Shown here: positions 1 through 9,378 of the stretch, one piece after another
How positions within the stretch are numbered: position 1 is the stretch's first letter
How the letters are laid out: each line of letters begins with the position of its first letter
Source of the DNA: an uncultured Flavobacteriales bacterium
Lineage (GTDB): Bacteria; Bacteroidota; Bacteroidia; Flavobacteriales_G; Salibacteraceae
Direction: 5' to 3'
Assembly (NCBI GenBank): GCA_905479105.1
Contig: CAJQLE010000005.1
Location: 1-64,000 of the forward strand
Length of the DNA stretch: 64,000 nucleotides
Made by a program: the position numbers and the translations under genes
The notes under the pieces: model-generated
Database searches by the model: none
Told to the model about the DNA's origin: nothing
Seen by the model: the letters and a program-made list of their open reading frames with translations, nothing else

Positions 1-542
1 ATGATGGATGTATCGCTGAAGATGATATCAATCTTACCCTACTTGAGGCGCCAGTTGTTGATCTTGGCGAAAACTTCAAGTTGTGTATATCATTCAACCA
101 AACACAATTGCTTTCAGCTGGAAATTCGTTTTCATCATACTTATGGAGCACTGGAGCTACTACATCTAACATTGTAGTTGGCAGCGGAGTTACTACAGTA
201 GGATCTCAAAACTATTCAGTAACCGTTACTGCTGACAATGGCTGTGAAGGTGAAGATGCTGTTTCTGTAGAATACTCAATGTGTGTTGGTATCGATGAAG
301 ATATAGCGAACTCTAACGTGAATCTATTCCCTAACCCAGCAAACGATCTTGTGACGTTTACTGCTGAAGGTTCAACTATCGCTGAAGTTCAAATATTTGA
401 TCTTACTGGTAAAATGATTTACGCAAACTATCCATCAAGCAGCCGTTTAGAGGTTAACACTTCAAACTATGCTTCTGGAACGTACATTGTTAAAGTGATT
501 ACTGAAAACGAATCTGCTACGCGTAGATTGATCGTTCAATAA
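1..542 (+). CDS. 3' part of a T9SS type A sorting-domain protein; the 5' part lies outside the window
   Basis: Open to the left edge; FPNPANDLVTF...GTYIVKVITENESATRRLIVQ C-terminus; identical to 4831-5372. Confidence 0.85.
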   Translation, partial: DGCIAEDDINLTLLEAPVVDLGENFKLCISFNQTQLLSAGNSFSSYLWSTGATTSNIVVGSGVTTVGSQNYSVTVTADNGCEGEDAVSVEYSMCVGIDEDIANSNVNLFPNPANDLVTFTAEGSTIAEVQIFDLTGKMIYANYPSSSRLEVNTSNYASGTYIVKVITENESATRRLIVQ

Positions 543-561
543 TTCATCTATTAATTTCTTT

Positions 562-594
562 AAAAAGCCCCATCGAATGATGGGGCTTTTTTTT
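562..594 (+). terminator. Rho-independent terminator
   Basis: AAAAAGCCCCATcgaATGATGGGGCTTTTTTTT hairpin plus T-tract just after the stop. Confidence 0.8.
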
Positions 595-835
595 AAACTC
601 TTATCACATTAGAAAACAGTCCTTTTTTATGATTTTGTTTTATGACATCTCATCAAAGGATTAACCTTGGCTGAATTCTGATCTGGCTTTTCCTTTAAAA
701 AGCCCAATGAAGAAATAACAGCTAATTCAGTACAAAACATCTTTCCAATTAGACGTAGCTAATTCACTATTTCATCGATAAATACCTATATTTGATCGAT
801 AAATGTTTGGATTTAATCTCAATAACAAATCACCT

Positions 836-3061
836 ATGAAAAAATTATTACTCGGATTATGTGTCTTAATGGCATCTTCATTTTCCTCACCGGTAAGTGC
901 GCAAACTATCTACACATTCACTTCAGCAGGTGCAACGGGCTCAAATGGTCCGACTCAAGTGCAACTTGACGCGCAATATAACGGAACACCCCTTCAGGGT
1001 GCAGTTACCTCATCTAGCGGAATTCAAATTTGGACCGTTCCTTCAAGCGGATTATACAGTATTGAAGCTCTTGGAGCCCAGGGCGGAGGATCGAATGGAG
1101 GTCTTGGCGCACAAATTCAAGGTGAATTTTTCTTAAACGGAGGAGATGTACTACACATAGTTGTAGGGCAGCAAGGGTTGGCAGATCCAGCTTCACCAAA
1201 TGGTGTTGGTGGTGGTGGCGGAAGCTTTGTAGTTAAAGCACCAGCTTTAGCAATTGGAGACATTTTAGCTATTGCCGGAGGTGGTGGTGGTGCAGCTAGC
1301 ACTATTCATCCTGACCGAGACGCTTCAGCAACCAATAATGGTAACGATGGTTTAGTAGACGGAGGAGTAGCCAATCCTAACGGTGCAGGAGGAACTGCAG
1401 GAAGTGGTGGTGAAAAATCAGTAACTGGCTGCTCATTAGATCGCGGTGGCGGAGGTGGTGGTTTCTTGACCGATGGTGGAGATGTTTGCCAGACTCCTGG
1501 AGCTGGTGACGGTGGTGACTCATTTCTGAATGGAGCCGATGGAGGCACATCAAGCGGTGCTGGTTCTACAGGAGGCTTTGGAGGTGGCGGAGCCACGTGG
1601 TCTACGGGTTTCCGTGGAAGTGGTGGCGGTGGCGGCTACTCTGGCGGTGGAGCGGGTCAGATCAATTCAAATACTCCGGGTCACGCTGGTGGTGGTGGTG
1701 GCTCATATAACATTGGTCTAAACCCTACGAATATTGGTGGATTCAATTCTGGTAATGGTGAAGTTGTAATAAGTCCTTTATCAGCACCAGCACCAAACAA
1801 TACGGGAGTTAACTTTTTCATCAACCCAACCTTTGTAAACAACATTGTTTGCGAAGGATTTTCATCCGTAGATGCAGTTATTCAAAATTTTGGTTCGAAT
1901 CAAATAAACAGCCTTAATATTGACTGGACATTCGGTGGTGTTGCACAACCAACTGTGTCTTATAGTTCACTGCTTGACACCTTCGGTGGTGTGGGCAATT
2001 CTGTTGACACCGTTAATCTAGGTACAATTAATATTACTGGAAACTCCGAATTAGTTGCATGGACGAGCATGCCTAATGGTAATATGGATACAATAAACAA
2101 TAATGATACTGCGAGCTTAGTTATAGACTCAGTGATAACCATTGAACTAGACCTTGGTCCAGATGTAGCCGTATGTTCTGGCTCCTTCATTTTACTCGAA
2201 AACTTAGGATCAAACCAAGTTTACAGCAGCTACACTTGGAGCACAGGTGCCAGCACTCCAACAATTATCACTAATACACCAGGCACGTATAGCGTTTCAG
2301 TGACATATGGTCCCCCGCAATGTTTTGCGGCTGATCAAATTATCGTAACATCCGCTCCAACCCCAGTTGTAGATTTAGGACCGGATTCAACCTATTGCGC
2401 CAATGACTTTGTACTTGACGCGGGTGGTGATGGAGTATCCTATGTTTGGTCTGATGGAAGTAGCTCTCAAATCAATACAGTTACCGCATCCGGAAACTAC
2501 AGCGTTACCGTTACGAGTGACGAAGGTTGTATTGTTGAAGATGACATCAATCTCACTTTGCTTGAAACTCCAGTTATTGATCTTGGTGAAGACTTCAAGC
2601 TGTGTATATCATTCAATCAAACACAATTACTTTCAGCTGGAAATTCGTTTTCATCATACTTATGGAGTACTGGAGCTACTACATCTAACATTGTAGTTGG
2701 TAGCGGAGTCACAACCGTAGGATCTCAGAGCTATTCAGTGACTGTTACTGCAAATAATGGTTGTGAAGGTGGTGATGAAGTTGATGTTGAATATTCAATG
2801 TGTGTAGGAATTGATGAAAACATCAATAACTCAAATGTGAGCATCTTCCCTAACCCTGCTAACGATCTCGTAACGTTTACAGCAGAAAGTTCAACTATCG
2901 CTGAAGTTCAAATTTTTGATCTTACTGGTAAAATGATTTACTCCAACCTCCCATCAAGTAGCCGTTTAGAGGTTAACACTTCAAACTATGCTTCTGGAAC
3001 GTACATTGTTAAAGTGATTACTGAAAATGAATCTGCTACGCGTAGATTGATTGTTCAATAA
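836..3061 (+). CDS. Secreted protein: signal peptide, ALK/LTK-like glycine-rich domain, CARDB/PKD-like repeats, T9SS sorting domain
   Basis: ORF 803-3061, likely start MKKLLLGLCVLMASSFSSPVSAQ at 836; GIQIWTVPSSGLYSIEALGAQGG and many GGGGG runs; C-terminal FPNPANDLVTF. Confidence 0.85.
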   Translation: MKKLLLGLCVLMASSFSSPVSAQTIYTFTSAGATGSNGPTQVQLDAQYNGTPLQGAVTSSSGIQIWTVPSSGLYSIEALGAQGGGSNGGLGAQIQGEFFLNGGDVLHIVVGQQGLADPASPNGVGGGGGSFVVKAPALAIGDILAIAGGGGGAASTIHPDRDASATNNGNDGLVDGGVANPNGAGGTAGSGGEKSVTGCSLDRGGGGGGFLTDGGDVCQTPGAGDGGDSFLNGADGGTSSGAGSTGGFGGGGATWSTGFRGSGGGGGYSGGGAGQINSNTPGHAGGGGGSYNIGLNPTNIGGFNSGNGEVVISPLSAPAPNNTGVNFFINPTFVNNIVCEGFSSVDAVIQNFGSNQINSLNIDWTFGGVAQPTVSYSSLLDTFGGVGNSVDTVNLGTINITGNSELVAWTSMPNGNMDTINNNDTASLVIDSVITIELDLGPDVAVCSGSFILLENLGSNQVYSSYTWSTGASTPTIITNTPGTYSVSVTYGPPQCFAADQIIVTSAPTPVVDLGPDSTYCANDFVLDAGGDGVSYVWSDGSSSQINTVTASGNYSVTVTSDEGCIVEDDINLTLLETPVIDLGEDFKLCISFNQTQLLSAGNSFSSYLWSTGATTSNIVVGSGVTTVGSQSYSVTVTANNGCEGGDEVDVEYSMCVGIDENINNSNVSIFPNPANDLVTFTAESSTIAEVQIFDLTGKMIYSNLPSSSRLEVNTSNYASGTYIVKVITENESATRRLIVQ

Positions 3062-3083
3062 AGTTCACTTTCCATTTTTGAAT

Positions 3084-3115
3084 AAGGCTCTCATTTTGAT
3101 GGGAGCCTTTTTTTT
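3084..3115 (+). terminator. Rho-independent terminator
   Basis: AAGGCTCTCATtttgATGGGAGCCTT followed by a T-tract. Confidence 0.75.
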
Positions 3116-3197
3116 ACATCACATATTTTTATCATTGAATTGACATTTTTGTCGATTAAATGCTAATTTTACAAGACAAATAACTAATCTATTTATA

Positions 3198-5372
3198 ATG
3201 AAAAAACTATTACTTCTATTTTCTTCTATTTGTGTAATTGCTCTTTTTTCGCATGTTAATGCGCAAAATGCTTACACATTTACATCTGCCGGGGCTACCG
3301 GCACAGCTGGCCCTTCTCAGGCTCAACTTAACACAGAATACCTAGGAACAAATCTTCAAGGAGCTGTTACCTCTTCAAATGGAATCCAGGTATGGACAGT
3401 TCCATCAGGCGGAGTATATAGTATCGAAGCTTATGGATCTCAAGGTGGCAACGTAGGAGCCTTTACTGGTGGTCTTGGTGCTAACGTATATGGTGAGATA
3501 TTATTAAACGGTGGTGATGTTATCGAAATCGTTGTTGGACAAACTGGAATAGGTTTTGGTGGTTCTGCTGGTGGCGGAGGTGGCACATACGTTGTAAAAC
3601 AATCAGGAAACGTTCCACTTGCAATAGCTGGTGGTGGTTCTGGAGCCACATCAAATGGTCCTAATGGCAATCAAGGCTTAGCAACCAATAATGGTGGCGC
3701 TGGAAACAATTGTTCCGGAAATGGCGGTATCAATGGAAACGGTGGCGGTGACGCTGGTGCATGTAATAATGGCGCTGGTGGTGGCGGTGGTTTCTTGACT
3801 GATGGCTCTTCTGCTAGCAGCTGGGGATCACAGCGCGGATATGGATTTGCAAATGGCTCTGCTGGAGGTATTTCCTCTTCTGGTGGTTGTGTTGGTGGTT
3901 TTGGCGGTGGCGCTGGAACACACCAAAATAATACAGGCGGTGGCGCTGGCGGAGGTTACTCTGGTGGTGGTGCTCCTTACCACGGTAATGGCTACAGTGG
4001 TGGTGGTGGTGGATCATACGTTATTGGAACAAATCCTGTGCTTACTGCAGGCACTAACTCTGGTCCAGGTTCTGTTGTGATAACATCTCTTACTTCACCA
4101 GCGCCTAACAATGCCGGAGCGAATATTTTTGTGACTCCAAACCCTGTTAGTAACATGGTGTGTTCAGGATCTCAAAATGTGAGTGTAATTGTTCAAAACT
4201 ATGGTTCAAACCAAATAAACAACGTTGATATTGAGTGGACATTCGGTGGAGTTGCTCAACCAACTGTCGCTTTTACTTCACTTCTTGATACGTTTGGTGG
4301 TGTAGGTAATTCATTTGACACGGTTAATCTCGGTACAATTAATATTACAGGAAATTCTGAATTGGTTGCTTGGACATCAATGCCAAATGGCGTGAATGAT
4401 ACGGTGAATCTAAACGATACCGCTTCTCTATCTATTGATTCAGTAGTGACTGTTGTACTCGATCTTGGACCAGATAAAGTTAGCTGTGATGGGAATTTCA
4501 TTATTCTTGAAAATGTTGGATCAACTCAGACTTTCAATAGTTACACTTGGAGCACAGGTGCAAGCACTCCTACAATTATCACAAACACAGCAGGTACGTA
4601 TAGCGTATCAGTTACATATGGTCCTCCACAGTGTTTTGCGGCTGATCAAATCGTAGTGACATCTGCCCCTCTTCCAAATGTAGACTTGGGTCCTGATTCA
4701 ACTTATTGTGCAAACGAATTTGTAATTGACGCAGGAGGAGATGGAGCTATCTATGTTTGGTCTGATGGAAATAGCTCTCAGACAAATACAGTTACCAATT
4801 CTGGAAACTATAGCGTTACCGTTACAAGTGATGATGGATGTATCGCTGAAGATGATATCAATCTTACCCTACTTGAGGCGCCAGTTGTTGATCTTGGCGA
4901 AAACTTCAAGTTGTGTATATCATTCAACCAAACACAATTGCTTTCAGCTGGAAATTCGTTTTCATCATACTTATGGAGCACTGGAGCTACTACATCTAAC
5001 ATTGTAGTTGGCAGCGGAGTTACTACAGTAGGATCTCAAAACTATTCAGTAACCGTTACTGCTGACAATGGCTGTGAAGGTGAAGATGCTGTTTCTGTAG
5101 AATACTCAATGTGTGTTGGTATCGATGAAGATATAGCGAACTCTAACGTGAATCTATTCCCTAACCCAGCAAACGATCTTGTGACGTTTACTGCTGAAGG
5201 TTCAACTATCGCTGAAGTTCAAATATTTGATCTTACTGGTAAAATGATTTACGCAAACTATCCATCAAGCAGCCGTTTAGAGGTTAACACTTCAAACTAT
5301 GCTTCTGGAACGTACATTGTTAAAGTGATTACTGAAAACGAATCTGCTACGCGTAGATTGATCGTTCAATAA
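3198..5372 (+). CDS. Paralogous secreted glycine-rich (ALK/LTK-like) T9SS sorting-domain protein
   Basis: Same architecture as the preceding CDS; signal peptide MKKLLLLFSSICVIALFSHVNAQ. Confidence 0.85.
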   Translation: MKKLLLLFSSICVIALFSHVNAQNAYTFTSAGATGTAGPSQAQLNTEYLGTNLQGAVTSSNGIQVWTVPSGGVYSIEAYGSQGGNVGAFTGGLGANVYGEILLNGGDVIEIVVGQTGIGFGGSAGGGGGTYVVKQSGNVPLAIAGGGSGATSNGPNGNQGLATNNGGAGNNCSGNGGINGNGGGDAGACNNGAGGGGGFLTDGSSASSWGSQRGYGFANGSAGGISSSGGCVGGFGGGAGTHQNNTGGGAGGGYSGGGAPYHGNGYSGGGGGSYVIGTNPVLTAGTNSGPGSVVITSLTSPAPNNAGANIFVTPNPVSNMVCSGSQNVSVIVQNYGSNQINNVDIEWTFGGVAQPTVAFTSLLDTFGGVGNSFDTVNLGTINITGNSELVAWTSMPNGVNDTVNLNDTASLSIDSVVTVVLDLGPDKVSCDGNFIILENVGSTQTFNSYTWSTGASTPTIITNTAGTYSVSVTYGPPQCFAADQIVVTSAPLPNVDLGPDSTYCANEFVIDAGGDGAIYVWSDGNSSQTNTVTNSGNYSVTVTSDDGCIAEDDINLTLLEAPVVDLGENFKLCISFNQTQLLSAGNSFSSYLWSTGATTSNIVVGSGVTTVGSQNYSVTVTADNGCEGEDAVSVEYSMCVGIDEDIANSNVNLFPNPANDLVTFTAEGSTIAEVQIFDLTGKMIYANYPSSSRLEVNTSNYASGTYIVKVITENESATRRLIVQ

Positions 5373-5392
5373 TTCACCTATTATTTTCTTTT

Positions 5393-5426
5393 AAAAAGCC
5401 CCATCGAATGATGGGGCTTTTTTTTT
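5393..5426 (+). terminator. Rho-independent terminator (near copy of the one at 562)
   Basis: AAAAAGCCCCATcgaATGATGGGGCTTTTT. Confidence 0.8.
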
Positions 5427-5479
5427 GTTCCGTAACTCCTATCACACAAGCTTAGTACCTTCCTAGATATCTTCGTGAG

Positions 5480-7078
5480 ATGAAACTACCACTGCTCAGC
5501 ATAGTTGTGCTATTGACCGCTCACATAGCATTTACACAACCCTTCAATTATGAGGTTCATCTTGAACCAGTTTCCATCGACAATCTTGATGGCACCCACT
5601 CTTACGCCTTTGGTCAGCACAATGGAAAGTGGCTGATAATAGGTGGAAGAAAAGATGGCATTCATGCAAGACAGCCATTCAATGCATTCCCAGCCACCTT
5701 CAACAACACAGAAATTATGGTGGCAGATCCGGAATCAAAGGAAGTTTGGACAAACGACTTAAACGAACTCGGACAAAATCTTCAAGAGCAATTGCAATCG
5801 ACAAACATGAGTTTTCATCAAATTGAAGACACGCTATACATTGCCGGAGGATATGCATATAGCACAAGTCAAGCAGATCATATTACCTTCCCTTACTTGA
5901 CGACCATCATTGTCAGTCAAACAATAGATGCCGTAATAAACAATCAGAGCAAAGTAAACTTCATTAAGCAAACTCAGGATACGCGAATGGCTGTAACAGG
6001 TGGGCATTTAGCTGAAATGGACAATCAACTAATTCTTGTTGGCGGACACAAATTTAATGGACGCTATAACCCGATGGGACAAAACACCTATGTTCAAACC
6101 TACACGAATGCGGTTCGATATTTCGAAGTTAACAACAGTGGTAACGCACCAGTCATTCAGTCGTATTCTCAAACGATAGATGGAGTTAACCTTCATCGCA
6201 GGGATTACAACTTGATACCACAAATTTTCACAGACGGATCAAAAGGTCATACCATTTCATCTGGTGTTTTTCAAGTTAACGCAGACCTACCCTATTTATA
6301 TCCCGTTGATATTTCACCAAATGGAATTACAGCGCAAACTTCCTTCAACCAATACTTGTCAAATTATCACTCAGCTTCGGCTACTTTATATGACACTGTC
6401 AATAAAGCAAACCACAGTTTGTTTTTTGGTGGAATGAGTCAATACTATTATGACAATGAAACCTTGATGCAAGACGATCAAGTTCCTTTTGTAAAGACTA
6501 TCTCAAGAGTGAGTAGAGACGCGAATAACCAACTCACGGAATACAACCTTCCGATTGAAATGCCAAACCTTCAAGGTGCTGGATCAGAGTTCATCCCAGT
6601 CGAGAGTCTTTTGATGACTGACCACAATATCATAGCTATTGGAGAAACCAGTGATGACTCCATTATGATCGGATATATCTATGGTGGCATCAAATCAACA
6701 AGCACGAATCCTTTTACAAATAATGTCACATCCCAAACCTCATCAGATCAATCTGTTTTCAAGGTTTGGCTTATTCCAACCAACACGGTTGGTGCACAAC
6801 CGATCAACGGACGGCACGGCTTCAATGCTGAGCTGTATCCAAATCCGTCCAATGGAGTGGTAAGCGTACGAATTAATGCACCATCTTCAGGTGAAGGAGC
6901 TATATTGGTTATGGACACACAGGGAAGAATTGTTCAGGACTTAGTGATCAATATGATTAATAAGGGCGAAAACGAACTTCAACTTTTCGAACCAGGTGTG
7001 CTAAGCAAAGGGATTTACCACATCTCATTTTCTCTTGACAATAAGTACTTTGACCAACGCACATTAGTTATAGAATAG
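5480..7078 (+). CDS. T9SS type A sorting-domain protein, possible kelch/beta-propeller-like
   Basis: Signal peptide; LIIGGR/LILVGGH/LFFGGM repeats; C-terminal AELYPNPSNGVVSVRI...KGIYHISF. Confidence 0.7.
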   Translation: MKLPLLSIVVLLTAHIAFTQPFNYEVHLEPVSIDNLDGTHSYAFGQHNGKWLIIGGRKDGIHARQPFNAFPATFNNTEIMVADPESKEVWTNDLNELGQNLQEQLQSTNMSFHQIEDTLYIAGGYAYSTSQADHITFPYLTTIIVSQTIDAVINNQSKVNFIKQTQDTRMAVTGGHLAEMDNQLILVGGHKFNGRYNPMGQNTYVQTYTNAVRYFEVNNSGNAPVIQSYSQTIDGVNLHRRDYNLIPQIFTDGSKGHTISSGVFQVNADLPYLYPVDISPNGITAQTSFNQYLSNYHSASATLYDTVNKANHSLFFGGMSQYYYDNETLMQDDQVPFVKTISRVSRDANNQLTEYNLPIEMPNLQGAGSEFIPVESLLMTDHNIIAIGETSDDSIMIGYIYGGIKSTSTNPFTNNVTSQTSSDQSVFKVWLIPTNTVGAQPINGRHGFNAELYPNPSNGVVSVRINAPSSGEGAILVMDTQGRIVQDLVINMINKGENELQLFEPGVLSKGIYHISFSLDNKYFDQRTLVIE

Positions 7079-7175
7079 ACAACGGCTATCAAATTCCTGA
7101 TTAAACGCGATTGAGCAGAACTATTTATAGAATCGCTTACTCAAATCATGAATTGAGACCTACATTTATCGCATC

Positions 7176-8516
7176 ATGAAAAATGTATTCCTTGTCCTTC
7201 TTGCTGCCATACTCTCTTTTTCAGTCAATGCTCAAGAAGATAGCGGTCCCAAGAAAGTTTATCAGTTTGATATCAAGCAAGAGATTGGAGCTCCAATATG
7301 GCGAACAACAAAAATGGCCATGGAAGAAGCGCATGATATAGGTGCTGATTTAATCTTCATAAATATGAATACGTATGGAGGAGCCGTTGATGCCGCAGAT
7401 TCCATTCGTACAAAGATCCTTCAGTCCAAAATCCCTGTTTACGTTCTTATACAAAACAATGCCGCCTCAGCGGGAGCCCTTATTTCAATAGCCTGCGACA
7501 GCATATTCATGCAACCTGGATCAACCATTGGCGCGGCCACTGTTGTAAATCAAAGTGGAGAACCTGTTCCAGACAAATACCAAAGCTATATGCGTAAGAA
7601 AATGCGCGCCACTGCTGAAGAAAATGGTCGCAATCCTGATATTGCCGAAGGAATGGTGGATCCAGATAAAGAAATTGAAGGTCTCAGTGAAAAGGGGAAA
7701 GTGATTACGCTAACCGTAACCGAAGCCATAGAATATGGTTTCTGCGATGGTGAATTTCAATCCATGGCCGAGGTGCTCGCTCATTCAGGGTTTGGAGAAT
7801 ATGAGGTTATTAAGCAACGCTTAAGTAGTACAGATAAAATCATTGGCTGGTTAATCAACCCAGCCATTAGTGGAGTCTTGATTTTGGTGATTTTTGGAGG
7901 TATTTACTTTGAGTTGCAATCTCCCGGCTTGGGGTTTCCTATTGTAGCTGCTTTAGCAGCAGCGACTCTGTATTTCGCCCCACTGTATTTAGAAGGTCTG
8001 GCTGAAAACTGGGAAATCCTGCTATTCATTTCTGGACTGATATTAATTGCCATAGAACTGTTTGTCATTCCAGGATTTGGTGTTGCCGGAATTGCTGGAA
8101 TCGCTCTTACTGTTGCTGCATTATCTCTAGCTATGGTTGGAAATGTTGGGTTCGATTTCAGCCCTGTAGACACAAGCGTTTTGGTACGTTCATTCCTCAT
8201 TTCAGCTATAGCTTCTACTGTATCCGTTGCAGGATCCATACTATTGGCCGTAAAGCTCTTTCAAACTAATGCTTTTTCAAATTTGGTGCTCAATGCAGTT
8301 CAAAATAAGGCTGACGGATATACAAGCGCAAGCTCAGAAAACGCTGCCCTCATTGGTTCTGAGGGAGTGGCATATACTGATATGATGCCAAGTGGTAAAG
8401 TAGAAGTCAATGACCGAGTGTACGATGCGGCATCTGAAACAGGCTTCATCGAAAAAGGTCAAAAAGTAAAAGTGACCGATTATACTGGATCGAATTTGAA
8501 AGTTAGATTGCTGTGA
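7176..8516 (+). CDS. NfeD family protein (ClpP-class membrane serine protease type)
   Basis: NTYGGAVDAADSIRTKI, AASAGALISIACDSIFM, C-terminal NfeD/OB domain. Confidence 0.85.
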   Translation: MKNVFLVLLAAILSFSVNAQEDSGPKKVYQFDIKQEIGAPIWRTTKMAMEEAHDIGADLIFINMNTYGGAVDAADSIRTKILQSKIPVYVLIQNNAASAGALISIACDSIFMQPGSTIGAATVVNQSGEPVPDKYQSYMRKKMRATAEENGRNPDIAEGMVDPDKEIEGLSEKGKVITLTVTEAIEYGFCDGEFQSMAEVLAHSGFGEYEVIKQRLSSTDKIIGWLINPAISGVLILVIFGGIYFELQSPGLGFPIVAALAAATLYFAPLYLEGLAENWEILLFISGLILIAIELFVIPGFGVAGIAGIALTVAALSLAMVGNVGFDFSPVDTSVLVRSFLISAIASTVSVAGSILLAVKLFQTNAFSNLVLNAVQNKADGYTSASSENAALIGSEGVAYTDMMPSGKVEVNDRVYDAASETGFIEKGQKVKVTDYTGSNLKVRLL

Positions 8517-8544
8517 TGCCAACTATTTTTCTGAATATCGCACT

Positions 8545-9378
8545 ATGATTCGCACCCTACTCTTGATGATCACTTTTCTATTCGTTTTCAACGCACAAAG
8601 TCAAGCGCAGAGCAAGTATGTGCTTAAGGTTGATAAATACCTGACGGCCGGTGATACTTCAAAAGCGATTAAAAAACTCAATCAATACATCACCAAAAGG
8701 CCTGAGCTAGCTGAGCTTTATCTCAAACGAGCAAAACTAAAAATTGATCGTGGCGACTACGACCCGGCCATGGTTGATCTGAATAGTTTTTGCAGTTTGA
8801 ATCGTATTTGCGGTGAAGCTGAATACTTGAAAGGCTTAGTACGGTTTAAGCAGCGCGATTATAATGGAGCCATTACTCACTTAAGTGAGTACACAAAGAT
8901 TAAAGACCACGCAAATGCATGGTTTTACCTGGCGCTATCCCACATGTGGCTGCAGAATTATCCACTGGCAATCAATGGTTTTCAAAAGTCTATTGAGATA
9001 AATAAAAATCAGCCCCTCGCCTATTACAATGCTGGTTTAGCAAGTTTCTACTCTGACAATTTCTCTAATGCAGCCATATTCTTTTCCAATGCGCTAGAAC
9101 TTTCCCCTAACGACACAGATATCAAAATTGCACGCGCAAACGCACTCATGCAGCTTGAAATGTACGCTGAAAGCAACACCTTACTTCGTGAAATAAGCAT
9201 TGGAGATAAAAACTACCCTGCCGCCCTATTTAATATTGGCGTAAACTATTTCAACTTGAACGAAAAGGACTTGGCGTGTGATTATTGGGTACAAGCCAAA
9301 GAAATTGGTCATTTACAGGCCGAAGACGCTACTCAGCGGCATTGCGAGAAGAGATTAGGAAGAGTAAAAAAGTGGTGA
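8545..9378 (+). CDS. Tetratricopeptide repeat protein
   Basis: Signal peptide and serial TPR-like helices. Confidence 0.75.
   Translation: MIRTLLLMITFLFVFNAQSQAQSKYVLKVDKYLTAGDTSKAIKKLNQYITKRPELAELYLKRAKLKIDRGDYDPAMVDLNSFCSLNRICGEAEYLKGLVRFKQRDYNGAITHLSEYTKIKDHANAWFYLALSHMWLQNYPLAINGFQKSIEINKNQPLAYYNAGLASFYSDNFSNAAIFFSNALELSPNDTDIKIARANALMQLEMYAESNTLLREISIGDKNYPAALFNIGVNYFNLNEKDLACDYWVQAKEIGHLQAEDATQRHCEKRLGRVKKW

Noticed and set aside
1117-1596. Proline-rich ORFs on the minus strand (1117-1302, 1306-1596, 3440-3670)
   Set aside because: Mirror image of GGT/GGC/GGA glycine codons in the ALK-like domain; no independent coding support
3802-4080. Val/Leu-rich + ORF and His-rich minus ORF (3814-4017) inside the glycine-rich gene
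   Set aside because: Alternate-frame artefacts of low-complexity GGTGGTGGT DNA; a metal-binding His-rich protein here is not credible
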